This document shows positions 1 to 8,494 of a DNA stretch of 64,000 bases, piece after piece. Positions within the stretch are counted from its first letter, which is position 1. The number at the start of each line of letters is the position of its first letter. The stretch lies in assembly GCF_024753285.1 (NCBI RefSeq), contig NZ_JANUGW010000013.1, positions 110,612 to 174,611 on the forward strand. The letters are read 5' to 3'. Under the pieces are notes generated by a model. It saw nothing but the letters and a program-made list of their open reading frames with translations. It was not told where the DNA came from and did no database searches. The translations under genes were made by a program, and so were the position numbers. The stretch is from Massilia pinisoli. Lineage in GTDB: Bacteria; Pseudomonadota; Gammaproteobacteria; Burkholderiales; Burkholderiaceae_D.

Positions 1-543
1 CATGCCTTCGACGAACCACTCGGCCATCGTCTCGCCCGGGTGCTGGCGCGCGATGACCCAGACGGTCTTCTTGCCGGCGTCCGGCTCACCGATGACGAGC
101 AGGTTCAGGTCGCGGCCGTCGATGGTCGAGCCGAGGTCCAGCATGCGCACGTGCTCCGACATCTGGGCGCGGTCCAGCAGTTCCAGGTGACGCTCCCACG
201 AATAGGGTTCGAAATAGGCGTAGTAGACGCTGTCCATCGCGGGCGTGTGCTCGATCGTCAGCACCTGGCCGTCGAAGCGGGTCGGCACACGGAACCAGTT
301 GACGCGGTCGTAGCTGGCCATCGCCTGGTAATCCTCCCAGCCCTTCGGATACGCGGACTGGCCGGCGTTGAGCAGGCGGATCGCGCACGGCTCGCCCTGC
401 GCGCCCTGCAGGCGGAAGTAGAACCACTGGGCGAAGTCGGCGTGGGAATCCTTGCGGATGTTCAGGTCGATGGCGTGCGCGCTCGTGGCGTTCACGATCT
501 CGATGGCGCCAGCGTCGAACTGGCTGCTGATCTTGATAGACAT
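1..543 (-). CDS. M14-family zinc carboxypeptidase, N-terminal part (runs off the window)
   Basis: Open reading frame starting at ATG 543 (minus strand) and still open at base 1, so only the first 181 residues are visible. The last residues carry HPGET followed by AEW, the HxxE half of the zinc site of M14 carboxypeptidases, preceded by the strand-rich N-terminal domain seen in cytosolic (CCP/AGBL-type) members. No signal peptide is visible, so a cytoplasmic enzyme trimming C-terminal residues of peptides is likely. The substrate cannot be inferred. The catalytic Glu and second zinc His lie beyond the window edge. Divergent from the DUF2442 gene. Confidence 0.8.
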   Translation of the reverse strand, partial: MSIKISSQFDAGAIEIVNATSAHAIDLNIRKDSHADFAQWFYFRLQGAQGEPCAIRLLNAGQSAYPKGWEDYQAMASYDRVNWFRVPTRFDGQVLTIEHTPAMDSVYYAYFEPYSWERHLELLDRAQMSEHVRMLDLGSTIDGRDLNLLVIGEPDAGKKTVWVIARQHPGETMAEWFVEGM

Positions 544-681
544 GGTGTGTCCTGTTGTTGTTGGCTGTGAGGCGGCATGATACCGCTTTCGCCGGCGGAA
601 TCGGATGCTCTGCTCGCGCGCAAAGGATGATGCCGTGGCCTTTGCTACTGTTCTTGCTTGGCCTCATCGAGGAGACGGAGC

Positions 682-936
682 ATGACGACTATCCGCGTGG
701 CGCGGCCGGAAATCACGAGCATCGACCGGCGCGGCTTCTGGCTGCGCTGGCGCGAGGAAGAGCTGTACCTGCCGTTCGCGCTGTTTCCCTGGTTCGAGCA
801 TGCGACCGTCGCTCAGCTGTGCCGCATCGAACACCTGGGCCGCGAATGCCTGTACTGGCCTGGGCTCGACCTGGAACTCGCGCTGGACCGGATCCGCCAT
901 CCGATGGCCGCCGCGCAGTTCGCCGTCGATTGCTGA
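682..936 (+). CDS. DUF2442 domain protein
   Basis: 84-residue protein. ATG 682 is chosen because GGAG lies just upstream (671-679); an in-frame start at 658 lacks this. The pattern of two short beta strands with WLRW and LYLPF, then LYWPGLDLEL near the C-terminus, fits DUF2442. That domain is often found beside DUF4160 in toxin-antitoxin-like pairs, but no partner gene is adjacent here, so a toxin-antitoxin role is not supported. Its stop (934-936) abuts the paaX stop on the other strand, so the two genes converge with no gap. No terminator is visible between them. Confidence 0.65.
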   Translation: MTTIRVARPEITSIDRRGFWLRWREEELYLPFALFPWFEHATVAQLCRIEHLGRECLYWPGLDLELALDRIRHPMAAAQFAVDC

Positions 937-1863
937 TCAGCGCAGTCCGCCGAACCGGTCGTACAGGCCCGCATCGGCCTCCGGCGCGTCCGCATCCTCG
1001 CGCCGCAGCACATCCATCAGGTGTCGTTCGGCCGGCTCCCAGACGAGACGGTAGATCGCCTGCGCCAGCGCATACGCTTCCGACCCCGGCCAGGGCTGCG
1101 GCAGCAGCGCGAGCGGCAGCATCGGATCGTGCAACTGGACGCGGCGGTAGGCATGAATCAAGAGGGTGCGCACGATGAATGCCTGCTGAGGCGCCGGTGC
1201 CGGTTCTCCGCGCAGCAGGTCAAGCAACGGGGTGAATTGCTCGATGAAGCGGCGGTAGCCCGTCACGACGGCCGACAAGTCCCAGCCTTCGCGCACAAGT
1301 TCCGCCAGCGGGCGCGCGCCGACGTCCGGCAGCTCCGTCGCCGCGCACACGAAGACCTTGCCGCTGGCTTCCACGCGCCGCAACACCTCGGCCACGCCGT
1401 CCAGGTCGGCCGCCGGATGCGCGAGCAGGCCCGGCGCCAGCATGGCAAAGCCTTCCCATTCGAGTTCCTTGCGCACGGCCGCGCGCAGGGCGCTGTCGAT
1501 GCTGCCGTTGGGCGCGAGCAGCAGGGTCCAGCGGCCGTCCCAGTCCACGCCCGGCGCGGCATAGATGCGATGGTTGGCGCGAGCGAAGCGGGGCGCGGCA
1601 GCGGGCCGCAGCGCATAGCTGCTGCGCCGGCCCTCGCGCTGCGCGACGAGCCAGCCTTCCTGCACGAGACGGAACACGCTCGTGCGCACGAGCCGGTCCG
1701 TCACGTCGAGCGGCGCCATCAGTTCGATCAGGCTGCCCAGCCACAGCCGGGCGCCGTGCGGTGCGATGGCGTCGCCGAAGATCGTCATCACGAGCGATTT
1801 GGAACGGGGCGGGTCGGTCTCGAGGAAGTGGGCGATCCACTCCTGGCTGCTGGTCTGGGTCAT
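937..1863 (-). CDS. paaX: PaaX, transcriptional repressor of phenylacetate catabolism
   Basis: 308-residue protein of the PaaX family, close to the usual length. It has an N-terminal winged helix (about residues 20-95, with KSLVMTIFGDA and RTSVFRLVQEGWL), a central domain and a helical C-terminal domain. PaaX-family repressors bind paa promoters and release DNA on binding phenylacetyl-CoA. The gene is divergent from paaA across a 104-bp gap, the expected arrangement for control of the catabolic operon. Many Burkholderia use the TetR-type PaaR instead, so a PaaX here is a useful lineage marker. Confidence 0.93.
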   Translation of the reverse strand: MTQTSSQEWIAHFLETDPPRSKSLVMTIFGDAIAPHGARLWLGSLIELMAPLDVTDRLVRTSVFRLVQEGWLVAQREGRRSSYALRPAAAPRFARANHRIYAAPGVDWDGRWTLLLAPNGSIDSALRAAVRKELEWEGFAMLAPGLLAHPAADLDGVAEVLRRVEASGKVFVCAATELPDVGARPLAELVREGWDLSAVVTGYRRFIEQFTPLLDLLRGEPAPAPQQAFIVRTLLIHAYRRVQLHDPMLPLALLPQPWPGSEAYALAQAIYRLVWEPAERHLMDVLRREDADAPEADAGLYDRFGGLR

Positions 1864-1886
1864 GGGCTGCGATTCTACCTCGTCTC

Positions 1887-1942
1887 AATATGATTCAAAA
1901 TTTCGCTATACATCTCAATTCTTGTATCGTATTATGGATTCA
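1887..1942 (+). promoter_or_regulatory. paaA promoter and candidate PaaX operator region
   Basis: A sigma70-like promoter can be read as TATACA (1907-1912), a 17-bp spacer and TATTAT (1930-1935), followed by GGAG 7 bp before the paaA ATG. AATATGATTC at 1887-1896 resembles the TGATTC-containing PaaX site described in E. coli, and a related TATGGATTCA lies at 1933-1942 over the -10. The two TATG(G)ATTCA copies flank the promoter core. Assignment to PaaX is inference from position and motif. Confidence 0.45.
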
Positions 1943-1967
1943 GACAGATCGCAAACGGAGACTGATC

Positions 1968-2954
1968 ATGTATGCACAGATGGTGGACACCGGCCTGAAA
2001 CAGGTCCAGACCCGCGCCGACATGAGCGAGGAAGAGCAGGCGTTCCAGGCGCGCATCGACGCCGGCGTCAAGATCGAGCCGAAGGACTGGATGCCCGAGG
2101 CCTACCGCAAGACCCTGATCCGCCAGATTTCCCAGCACGCGCATTCCGAGATCGTCGGCCAACTGCCCGAAGGCAACTGGGTGACGCGCGCGCCCACACT
2201 GAAGCGCAAATCGATCCTGCTGGCCAAGATCCAGGACGAAGCCGGCCACGGTCTGTACCTGTACAGCGCCGCGGAGACGCTGGGCGTGTCGCGCGACGAG
2301 CTGCTGGCCGCCCTGCACGCGGGCAAAGCCAAGTACTCGAGCATCTTCAACTATCCGACCTTGACCTGGGCCGACATCGGCGCCATCGGCTGGCTCGTGG
2401 ACGGTTCCGCGATCATCAACCAGATCCCGCTGTGCCGCTGCTCGTACGGCCCGTATGCACGGGCGATGATCCGCGTGTGCAAGGAAGAGTCGTTCCACGC
2501 GCGCCAGGGCTACGACATCATGATGAAGCTCGCGCAGGGCTCACCCGAACAGAAGGCGATGGCGCAGGACGCCCTGAACCGCTGGTGGTGGCCGTCGTTG
2601 ATGATGTTCGGCCCGTCCGACGCGGAATCCGTCAACAGCGCGCAGTCGAGCGCCTGGCGCATCAAGCTGTTCTCGAACGACGAGCTGCGCCAGCGCATGG
2701 TCGACCAGACCGTGCCCCAGGCCGAATTCCTCGGCCTCACGATTCCCGATCCCGACCTCAAATGGAACGAAGAACGGGGCCATTACGACTTCGGCGAGAT
2801 CGATTGGGAAGAGTTTTATAACGTCCTCAAGGGGAACGGGCCGTGCAACAAGGACCGGCTGCGTACGCGCGTGAAGGCCTACGAGGATGGCGCGTGGTTC
2901 CGCGAGGCCTTGGTGGCGCATGCAGACAAACAAGCATCGAGAAAGGCGGCATGA
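1968..2954 (+). CDS. paaA: PaaA, catalytic subunit of the ring-1,2-phenylacetyl-CoA epoxidase
   Basis: 328 residues, the family's usual length. ATG 1968 is preceded by ACGGAG. The subunit carries the di-iron site of the multicomponent monooxygenase that epoxidises phenylacetyl-CoA. Ligand motifs include KIQDEAGHG and CKEESFHARQG (two ExxH-type helices), plus the invariant CRCSYGPYARAM stretch. It works with PaaB, PaaC and PaaE in a soluble cytoplasmic complex; all are encoded directly downstream. A palindromic repeat begins two bases after its stop codon. Confidence 0.97.
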   Translation: MYAQMVDTGLKQVQTRADMSEEEQAFQARIDAGVKIEPKDWMPEAYRKTLIRQISQHAHSEIVGQLPEGNWVTRAPTLKRKSILLAKIQDEAGHGLYLYSAAETLGVSRDELLAALHAGKAKYSSIFNYPTLTWADIGAIGWLVDGSAIINQIPLCRCSYGPYARAMIRVCKEESFHARQGYDIMMKLAQGSPEQKAMAQDALNRWWWPSLMMFGPSDAESVNSAQSSAWRIKLFSNDELRQRMVDQTVPQAEFLGLTIPDPDLKWNEERGHYDFGEIDWEEFYNVLKGNGPCNKDRLRTRVKAYEDGAWFREALVAHADKQASRKAA

Positions 2955-2955
2955 C

Positions 2956-2985
2956 GTAGGGTGGACGGCTCCGCCGTCCACACGG
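2956..2985. repeat. GTAGGGTGGACGG palindromic repeat, single unit, inside the paa operon
   Basis: GTAGGGTGGACGG then CTC then CGCCGTCCAC forms a GC-rich hairpin in the paaA-paaB gap. It is a half unit of the longer composite repeats at 30713, 48782, 50718 and 54176. Its position between paaA and paaB could affect mRNA stability or processing. Confidence 0.7.
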
Positions 2986-3044
2986 TGATACGCGTCATCA
3001 ATTCCGCCGCAGCCGCACAGAACACCAGAAACATGGAGACAGCA

Positions 3045-3329
3045 ATGAGCAAAGAATGGCCCCTGTGGGAAGTCTTCATCCGCAGCCAGCACGGCCTGGC
3101 CCACAAGCACGTGGGCAGCCTGCACGCGCCGGATGCCGAGATGGCGATCAACAATGCGCGCGACGTCTACACGCGACGCAACGAAGGTGTATCGATCTGG
3201 GTGGTGAAGGCCGCCGACATCGTCGCCTCGAGCCCGGCCGACAAGGACGCGCTGTTCGAACCGTCGAACAGCAAGGTCTACCGCCACCCGACCTTCTTCC
3301 CGATGCCGGAAGAAGTCAAGAACCTGTGA
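3045..3329 (+). CDS. paaB: PaaB, epoxidase complex subunit
   Basis: 94-residue protein beginning MSKEWPLWEVFIR. Start ATG 3045 has GGAG at 3035-3038. It contains the hallmark HVGSLHAPDAEMA stretch and a C-terminal HPTFFPMPEEVKNL typical of PaaB. PaaB bridges PaaAC dimers in the phenylacetyl-CoA epoxidase and has no catalytic metal. It is 90 bp after paaA, a wider gap than elsewhere in the operon because a palindromic repeat sits there, and 7 bp before paaC. Confidence 0.96.
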   Translation: MSKEWPLWEVFIRSQHGLAHKHVGSLHAPDAEMAINNARDVYTRRNEGVSIWVVKAADIVASSPADKDALFEPSNSKVYRHPTFFPMPEEVKNL

Positions 3330-3336
3330 GTCGGCC

Positions 3337-4092
3337 GTGGATGCCAACAAATTCGACTACCTCCTTCGCCAGGGCGACAACGCCTTGATCCTGTCGCAGC
3401 AATTGTCGCAGCTGTGCGGCAAGGGCCCGGCGCTCGAAGAAGACATGGCGCTGACCAACGTCGCCCTCGACCTGCTCGGCCAGACCCGGATGTGGCTCAC
3501 GTATGCCGGCGAGCTCGAAGGCGAGGATCGCGACGAGGACCGCCTCGCCTACCTGCGCGACACCCGCGACTTCCGCAACTGCCTGCTCGTCGAGCAGCCG
3601 AACGGCGACTACGCGCAGACGTTGACGCGCCAGTTCCTGTTCGATACGTGGCATTACTTCCTGATGCGCGGCCTGGCCGATTCCAGCGACCGCCGCATCG
3701 CGGAGATCGCGGAAAAATCGATCAAGGAAGTGACGTACCACCTGCGCCGCAGCGGCGACCTCGTCGTGCGCCTGGGCGACGGCACGGACGTCAGCCGGCG
3801 CAAGATGCAGGACGCGCTGGACGAGCTGTGGACCTACGCCGGGGAGATGTTCATCTACGACGACGTCGACCAGGCGATGGTCGAACAGGGCGTCGCGCCG
3901 GCTGCCGAAGGGCTGCGCGCAGCGTTCCTCGGCCACGTCGCCGAGGTGCTCGACGAAGCCACGCTGACGATGCCGCCGCCGGATGCGTACGTGCAGCGCG
4001 GCGGCAAGCAAGGCCGCCACACGGAGCGCCTCGGCTACATCCTGGCCGAGATGCAGTTCCTGCAGCGCGCCTACCCGGGCGTGGCATGGTGA
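3337..4092 (+). CDS. paaC: PaaC, structural subunit of the phenylacetyl-CoA epoxidase
   Basis: 251 residues with the ferritin-like fold of PaaC (LTNVALDLLGQTRMWLTYAGELEG, LLVEQPNGDYAQT, KEVTYHLRRSGD, GRHTERLGYILAEMQFLQR). It is homologous to PaaA but lacks a complete di-iron site and acts as its structural partner. The start is GTG 3337: the N-terminus MDANKFDYLL follows directly and the next in-frame ATG would delete conserved helix 1. The ribosome site is weak, so coupling to paaB translation is likely. The 3' end overlaps paaD. Confidence 0.94.
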   Translation: MDANKFDYLLRQGDNALILSQQLSQLCGKGPALEEDMALTNVALDLLGQTRMWLTYAGELEGEDRDEDRLAYLRDTRDFRNCLLVEQPNGDYAQTLTRQFLFDTWHYFLMRGLADSSDRRIAEIAEKSIKEVTYHLRRSGDLVVRLGDGTDVSRRKMQDALDELWTYAGEMFIYDDVDQAMVEQGVAPAAEGLRAAFLGHVAEVLDEATLTMPPPDAYVQRGGKQGRHTERLGYILAEMQFLQRAYPGVAW

Positions 4093-4613
4093 TGGCCGCG
4101 TCGCGCATCACGGCCGACCGGGTGCGGGCCTGGCTGGGCGAGGTTCCGGATCCGGAGATCCCGGTGATCTCGGTCGTCGACCTGGGCATCGTGCGCGACG
4201 TGGACGTGGCCGACGACGGCGCATGTGTCGTCACGATCACGCCGACGTATTCCGGCTGTCCCGCGATGGACGTCATCGCAGAGGACATCGACAAGGCGCT
4301 GCGCGCGCGCGGCGTGGACAACCTGCGCATCGTCACCCGCCTGTCGCCCGCGTGGACGACGGACTGGATGAGCGACGCCGGCAAGGCCGCGCTGAAAGGC
4401 TACGGCATCGCGCCGCCGGTGCAGCAGGTGATCGACATCAGCGCGCTGACCCGCGGCGTGAAGCGCCATGCCATCGAGCAGCCGATTGTGGCGTGCCCGC
4501 ATTGCGGCTCGACGCACACGCGCCTGACCAGCCAGTTCGGTTCGACCCCGTGCAAGGCCTTGTACCAATGCCTCGACTGCCGCGAGCCGTTCGATTACTT
4601 CAAATGCCACTGA
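4086..4613 (+). CDS. paaD: PaaD, MIP18/SufT-like Fe-S maturation factor of the epoxidase
   Basis: 175 residues: an N-terminal MIP18/DUF59 domain (about 10-95, with DPEIPVISVVDLGIVRDV and the conserved Cys in YSGCPAMD) and a C-terminal zinc-ribbon-like segment with C137-x2-C140 and C162-x2-C165. PaaD is thought to help assemble the Fe-S or metal centres of the PaaABCE system. ATG 4086 overlaps the last codons of paaC; ATG 4092 is an alternative start in the same frame, using a TGATG overlap. Four bases of coupling or less imply co-translation. Confidence 0.93.
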   Translation: MVMAASRITADRVRAWLGEVPDPEIPVISVVDLGIVRDVDVADDGACVVTITPTYSGCPAMDVIAEDIDKALRARGVDNLRIVTRLSPAWTTDWMSDAGKAALKGYGIAPPVQQVIDISALTRGVKRHAIEQPIVACPHCGSTHTRLTSQFGSTPCKALYQCLDCREPFDYFKCH

Positions 4614-4620
4614 GGCTGAC

Positions 4621-5700
4621 ATGAGCAAGTTCTACCCATTGACCGTGGCGCACGTGAAGCACGAGACGCGCGACGCCATCGCCGTCACTTTCGACGTCCC
4701 GCCCGATTTGCGCGACGCATTCAAGTACTGCCAGGGCCAGCACCTGACCTTGCGCGCGACGATCGACGGCGAGGACGTACGCCGCTCGTATTCGATCTGC
4801 GCTGCCGTGCAGGACGACAAGCTGCGCGTCGCCATCAAGCGCGTGCAGGGCGGCCTGTTCTCGACCTGGGCCAACGAGGCCCTTCGGCCCGGCGTCACGC
4901 TCGACGTGATGCCGCCGGAAGGCCGCTTCAATCTGCCGCTCGAGCCGGACAGCCGCCGCCACTACCTCGCGTTCGCGGCCGGCAGCGGCATCACGCCGAT
5001 CCTCTCCATCGTCAAGACCACGTTGATCGCCGAGCCGCACAGCCGCTTCACCGTGTTGTACGGGAACCGCGCGTCGTCGTCCGTGATCTTCCGCGACGAG
5101 CTGGCCGAGCTGAAGGACCAGTACATGGAGCGCTTGAATCTCGTCTACGTGATGAGCCGCGAGCACCAGGACATCGAGCTGTTCAACGGCCGCATCACGC
5201 AGGACAAATGCCGCCAGCTGTTCAAGCACTGGCTGCGCGTGGCAGACGTGGACTACGCCTTCATCTGCGGGCCGGAAGACATGATGCACGGCGTCTCCGC
5301 CGCGCTGCAGGAAGCGGGCATGCCGAAAGAGCGCATCCGCATCGAACTGTTCGTCGCCGGCGCCGCGCAAGAGCCGCGCAAGCCGCGCCGCCATGCGGTG
5401 GACGACGCGCACCACCTTACCGAAGTCACCGTGATCATGGACGGCAACCACGCCAGCTTCACGATGGACCGCGACAAGGAATCGATCCTCGACGCCGGCC
5501 TGCGCGCGGGCCTCGACATGCGTTACTCGTGCAAGGGCGGCGTGTGCTCGACGTGCCGCTGCAAGGTGCGCGACGGGCAGGTCGACATGGACGTCAACTA
5601 CGCGCTGGAAGATTACGAGGTCGCGCGCGGCTTCGTGCTGAGCTGCCAGAGCTTCCCCGTGACGGACAAGGTCGTCGTCGATTTCGACGTGATCGAGTAA
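4621..5700 (+). CDS. paaE: PaaE, ferredoxin-NADP+-type reductase of the epoxidase
   Basis: 359-residue electron-transfer subunit. The FAD-binding domain carries RRSYSIC (about 54-60), the NAD(P)-binding domain has FAAGSGITPILSI, and a C-terminal plant-type [2Fe-2S] ferredoxin domain has ligands at C304, C309, C312 and C342. It passes electrons from NADPH to the PaaA di-iron centre. It starts 7 bp after paaD and completes the ABCDE block. Confidence 0.96.
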   Translation: MSKFYPLTVAHVKHETRDAIAVTFDVPPDLRDAFKYCQGQHLTLRATIDGEDVRRSYSICAAVQDDKLRVAIKRVQGGLFSTWANEALRPGVTLDVMPPEGRFNLPLEPDSRRHYLAFAAGSGITPILSIVKTTLIAEPHSRFTVLYGNRASSSVIFRDELAELKDQYMERLNLVYVMSREHQDIELFNGRITQDKCRQLFKHWLRVADVDYAFICGPEDMMHGVSAALQEAGMPKERIRIELFVAGAAQEPRKPRRHAVDDAHHLTEVTVIMDGNHASFTMDRDKESILDAGLRAGLDMRYSCKGGVCSTCRCKVRDGQVDMDVNYALEDYEVARGFVLSCQSFPVTDKVVVDFDVIE

Positions 5701-5724
5701 GAGAATAACAACGAGGAGACACGC

Positions 5725-6516
5725 ATGACTTACGAAACGATCCTGTTCACGATCGAACAGGGCATCGCCACGCTCACGCTGAACCGCCCCGATCGCCTGA
5801 ACAGCTTTACCCAGGCGATGCACCTCGAAGTGCGCGATGCACTCGAGCGCGTGGAACAGGAGAAGTCCGTGCGCGTGCTGCTGCTGACGGGTGCCGGCCG
5901 CGGTTTCTGCGCCGGCCAGGACTTGAACGACCGCGCCGTGGAACCGGGCGCGCCCGGCGTCGACCTGGGCGGGTCCGTCGAAAAATTCTATGCGCCGCTC
6001 GTGCTGACGTTGAAAAGCCTGCCGCTACCGGTGATCTGTGCCGTCAACGGCGTGGCCGCCGGCGCGGGCGCCAATCTGGCGCTCGCCTGCGACATCGTGC
6101 TGGCGGCGAAATCCGCATCGTTCATCGAAGCGTTCTGCAAGCTGGGGCTGATCCCCGATACGGGCGGCACCTGGGTGCTGCCGCGCCTCGTCGGCCCCGC
6201 GCGCGCGATGGGCCTCGCCCTGCTGGGCGACAAGCTGCCGGCCGAGAAGGCCGAGCAATGGGGCCTGATCTGGCGCTGCGTGGCGGACGAGTCGCTGATG
6301 GACGAAGCGCTGACGCTGGCCCGCCACTTCGCCACCGCGCCGACGAAAGGCCTCGCGTTCACGAAGCGGGCCATGCAGGAAAGCTGGGGCAACACGCTGG
6401 AACAGCAGTTGCAGCTGGAAGCCGGGATGATGCGCGAACTGGGCTACAGCCACGATTACCGCGAAGGCGTTGCCGCGTTCATCGCCAAGCGCCAGCCGCA
6501 GTTCAAAGGGGAATGA
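5725..6516 (+). CDS. paaG: PaaG, 2-(1,2-epoxy-1,2-dihydrophenyl)acetyl-CoA isomerase
   Basis: 263-residue crotonase-fold enzyme. GFCAGQDLNDR (60-70) and GVAAGAGANLALACD (109-123) form the oxyanion hole, and PDTGGTW (144-150) contains the Asp used by PaaG-type isomerases. It converts the ring epoxide to oxepin-CoA. It is the only crotonase in the cluster: the separate hydratase PaaF is not encoded in the window. GGAG lies 9 bp upstream of the ATG, and the stop overlaps the paaH start (ATGA). Confidence 0.93.
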   Translation: MTYETILFTIEQGIATLTLNRPDRLNSFTQAMHLEVRDALERVEQEKSVRVLLLTGAGRGFCAGQDLNDRAVEPGAPGVDLGGSVEKFYAPLVLTLKSLPLPVICAVNGVAAGAGANLALACDIVLAAKSASFIEAFCKLGLIPDTGGTWVLPRLVGPARAMGLALLGDKLPAEKAEQWGLIWRCVADESLMDEALTLARHFATAPTKGLAFTKRAMQESWGNTLEQQLQLEAGMMRELGYSHDYREGVAAFIAKRQPQFKGE

Positions 6517-8042
6517 GCATGGCACTGGACAAACGCAGCGTCGTTGCCGTCATCGGCAGCGGCGCGATGGGCTCCGGCATCGCCCAGGTCGCGGCCATCG
6601 CGGGACACACCGTGAAGCTGTTCGACACCCGTCCGGAAGCCGTCGACAACGCGATCGCGGGCATCGTCAAGGCGCTCGCGCGGCTCGTCGAAAAAGGCCG
6701 CATGGGCGCTGCGGAAGCAGACCTCGCGCGTGAGCGCGTGCACGCGATGCGCGCGCTGGACGACGCGAAGGACGCGGCACTCGTGGTCGAAGCCGTCGTG
6801 GAAGACCTCGACGTCAAGCGGACATTGTTCGCGAAACTGGAAGAGGTGGTCGTCCCCGACTGCATCCTCGCGACGAACACATCGTCGATTTCCGTGACCG
6901 CGATCGGTGCGCAGTTGAAACGCCCGGAACGCCTGGTCGGCATGCATTTCTTTAACCCCGTGCCGCTGATGGCGCTCGTGGAAGTGATCTCCGGCCTCGC
7001 CACCGACAAGGCTGTCGCCGACACCGTGTACGCGACCGCGGCGGCCTGGGGCAAGAATCCCGTGCACGCGAAGTCCACGCCGGGCTTCATCGTCAACCGC
7101 GTGGCACGCCCGTATTATGCGGAGGCGCTGCGCCTGCTGCTCGAACAAGCGGCCGACCCGGCCACGATCGATGCCGTGATGCGCGACTGCGGCGGCTTTC
7201 GCATGGGGCCTTTCGAACTGATGGACCTGATCGGCCACGACGTCAATTACTCGGTCACGCAATCCGTGTTCAACGCCTATTACGGCGACCCGCGCTTCGC
7301 GCCCTCGATCGTGCAGCAGGAACTGGTGAACGCCGGCTTCCTGGGCCGCAAGACGGGCCGCGGTTTCTATCGCTACGGCGATGACGCGGCGATCCCGCAA
7401 GCGCAGGCCGAGGCGGCGCAGCCGTGTCCTGCGCAGGTGACGCTCGTCGGCACCCATCCGCTGTTCGATGCAATCAAGGCGCGCCTGCACGACGCCAGTA
7501 TCCCAGTGGCGACGGCGGATGGCGCGGTGCCGGCCTTCCACGCGGGCGGTGCAATCGTCCTGACGGACGGCCGCAGCGCAACGCAGCGCGCGCTGGATGA
7601 GCGCAACCCGAACACGATCGTGTTCGACCTGCTGCTCGACCCGGCCAAGGCCACGCGCATCGCGCTGGCCCGCGCCGACCAGTGCAGCGACGCGGCGTAC
7701 AACGCGGCCGTCGGCCTGTTCCAGCACGCCGGTTTCACGGTGACGCGTCTCGACGACGTGCCGGGCATGGCCGTGATGCGCACCGTCGCGATGCTGGCCA
7801 ACGAGGCCCTCGATGCGGTCAGCCAGGGTGTGTGCTCGGTGGCCGCCGTCGACATCGCGATGCAGAAGGGCGTGAACTATCCGCGCGGTCCGCTGGCGTG
7901 GGCCGATGCAATCGGCCTGCGGCACGTGCTGACCGTGCTGGCCAATCTCGGCGCCGCGTATGGCGAAGACCGCTACCGTGTGTCGCCGCTGCTGCGCCGC
8001 AAGCTCGCGGCCAATCCCGACGGAGCGCGCATCCATGCATAA
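6513..8042 (+). CDS. paaH: PaaH, 3-hydroxyacyl-CoA (3-hydroxyadipyl-CoA) dehydrogenase
   Basis: 509 residues. The N-terminal Rossmann NAD site is GSGAMGSG (15-22), followed by NTSSISVTAI, FFNPVPLM and the STPGFIVNRVARPY stretch of 3-hydroxyacyl-CoA dehydrogenases. A second C-terminal 3HCDH domain near 400-500 gives the length typical of PaaH. It oxidises 3-hydroxyadipyl-CoA with NAD+. ATG 6513 overlaps the paaG stop; ATG 6519 is possible. Its end overlaps paaI by 8 bases. Confidence 0.95.
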   Translation: MSMALDKRSVVAVIGSGAMGSGIAQVAAIAGHTVKLFDTRPEAVDNAIAGIVKALARLVEKGRMGAAEADLARERVHAMRALDDAKDAALVVEAVVEDLDVKRTLFAKLEEVVVPDCILATNTSSISVTAIGAQLKRPERLVGMHFFNPVPLMALVEVISGLATDKAVADTVYATAAAWGKNPVHAKSTPGFIVNRVARPYYAEALRLLLEQAADPATIDAVMRDCGGFRMGPFELMDLIGHDVNYSVTQSVFNAYYGDPRFAPSIVQQELVNAGFLGRKTGRGFYRYGDDAAIPQAQAEAAQPCPAQVTLVGTHPLFDAIKARLHDASIPVATADGAVPAFHAGGAIVLTDGRSATQRALDERNPNTIVFDLLLDPAKATRIALARADQCSDAAYNAAVGLFQHAGFTVTRLDDVPGMAVMRTVAMLANEALDAVSQGVCSVAAVDIAMQKGVNYPRGPLAWADAIGLRHVLTVLANLGAAYGEDRYRVSPLLRRKLAANPDGARIHA

Positions 8043-8478
8043 CGATCCGCAAGCAGTGGCTGTCCTCGCGGGCAAGACCATGTACGAGCGCGACCCGGCC
8101 AGCCAGGCATTGGGCATGACGCTCGACGCGATCCGCCCCGGCTACGCGCGCATGCGCATGCGGGTGCGCGACGACATGCTGAACGGCCACGGCACCTGCC
8201 ACGGCGGCTACATCTTCATGCTGGCCGACAGCGCCTTCGCGTTCGCCTGCAATTCGCACAATTTCAATACCGTGGGCGCCGGCTGCACGATCGACTACCT
8301 CGCGCCGGGACGCGCGGGCGACGTGCTCGTGGCCGAAGCCGTCGAGCAGGCGTTGTCCGGCAAGACGGGCGTCTACGACGTCGTCGTGACTGACCAGGAC
8401 GGGCGCAAGATCGCGCTGTTCCGCGGGAAGTCGCACCGCGTCGCCGGCCACGTGGTGCCGGTCGACGCGGCCATGTGA
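8035..8478 (+). CDS. paaI: PaaI, hydroxyphenylacetyl-CoA thioesterase
   Basis: 147-residue hot-dog thioesterase. The helix region NGHGTCHGGYIFMLADSAF holds the HGG turn (56-58) and catalytic Asp at 65, as in PaaI. The enzyme hydrolyses ring-hydroxylated phenylacetyl-CoA and other dead-end thioesters, freeing CoA when the pathway stalls. The start at 8035 lies inside the end of paaH, so translation is coupled. Confidence 0.95.
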   Translation: MHNDPQAVAVLAGKTMYERDPASQALGMTLDAIRPGYARMRMRVRDDMLNGHGTCHGGYIFMLADSAFAFACNSHNFNTVGAGCTIDYLAPGRAGDVLVAEAVEQALSGKTGVYDVVVTDQDGRKIALFRGKSHRVAGHVVPVDAAM

Positions 8479-8494
8479 AACGGAGGAGGACACG

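Noticed and set aside
682..936. Toxin-antitoxin pair involving DUF2442
   Set aside because: No DUF4160 or other partner gene on either side; the neighbours are a peptidase and paaX.
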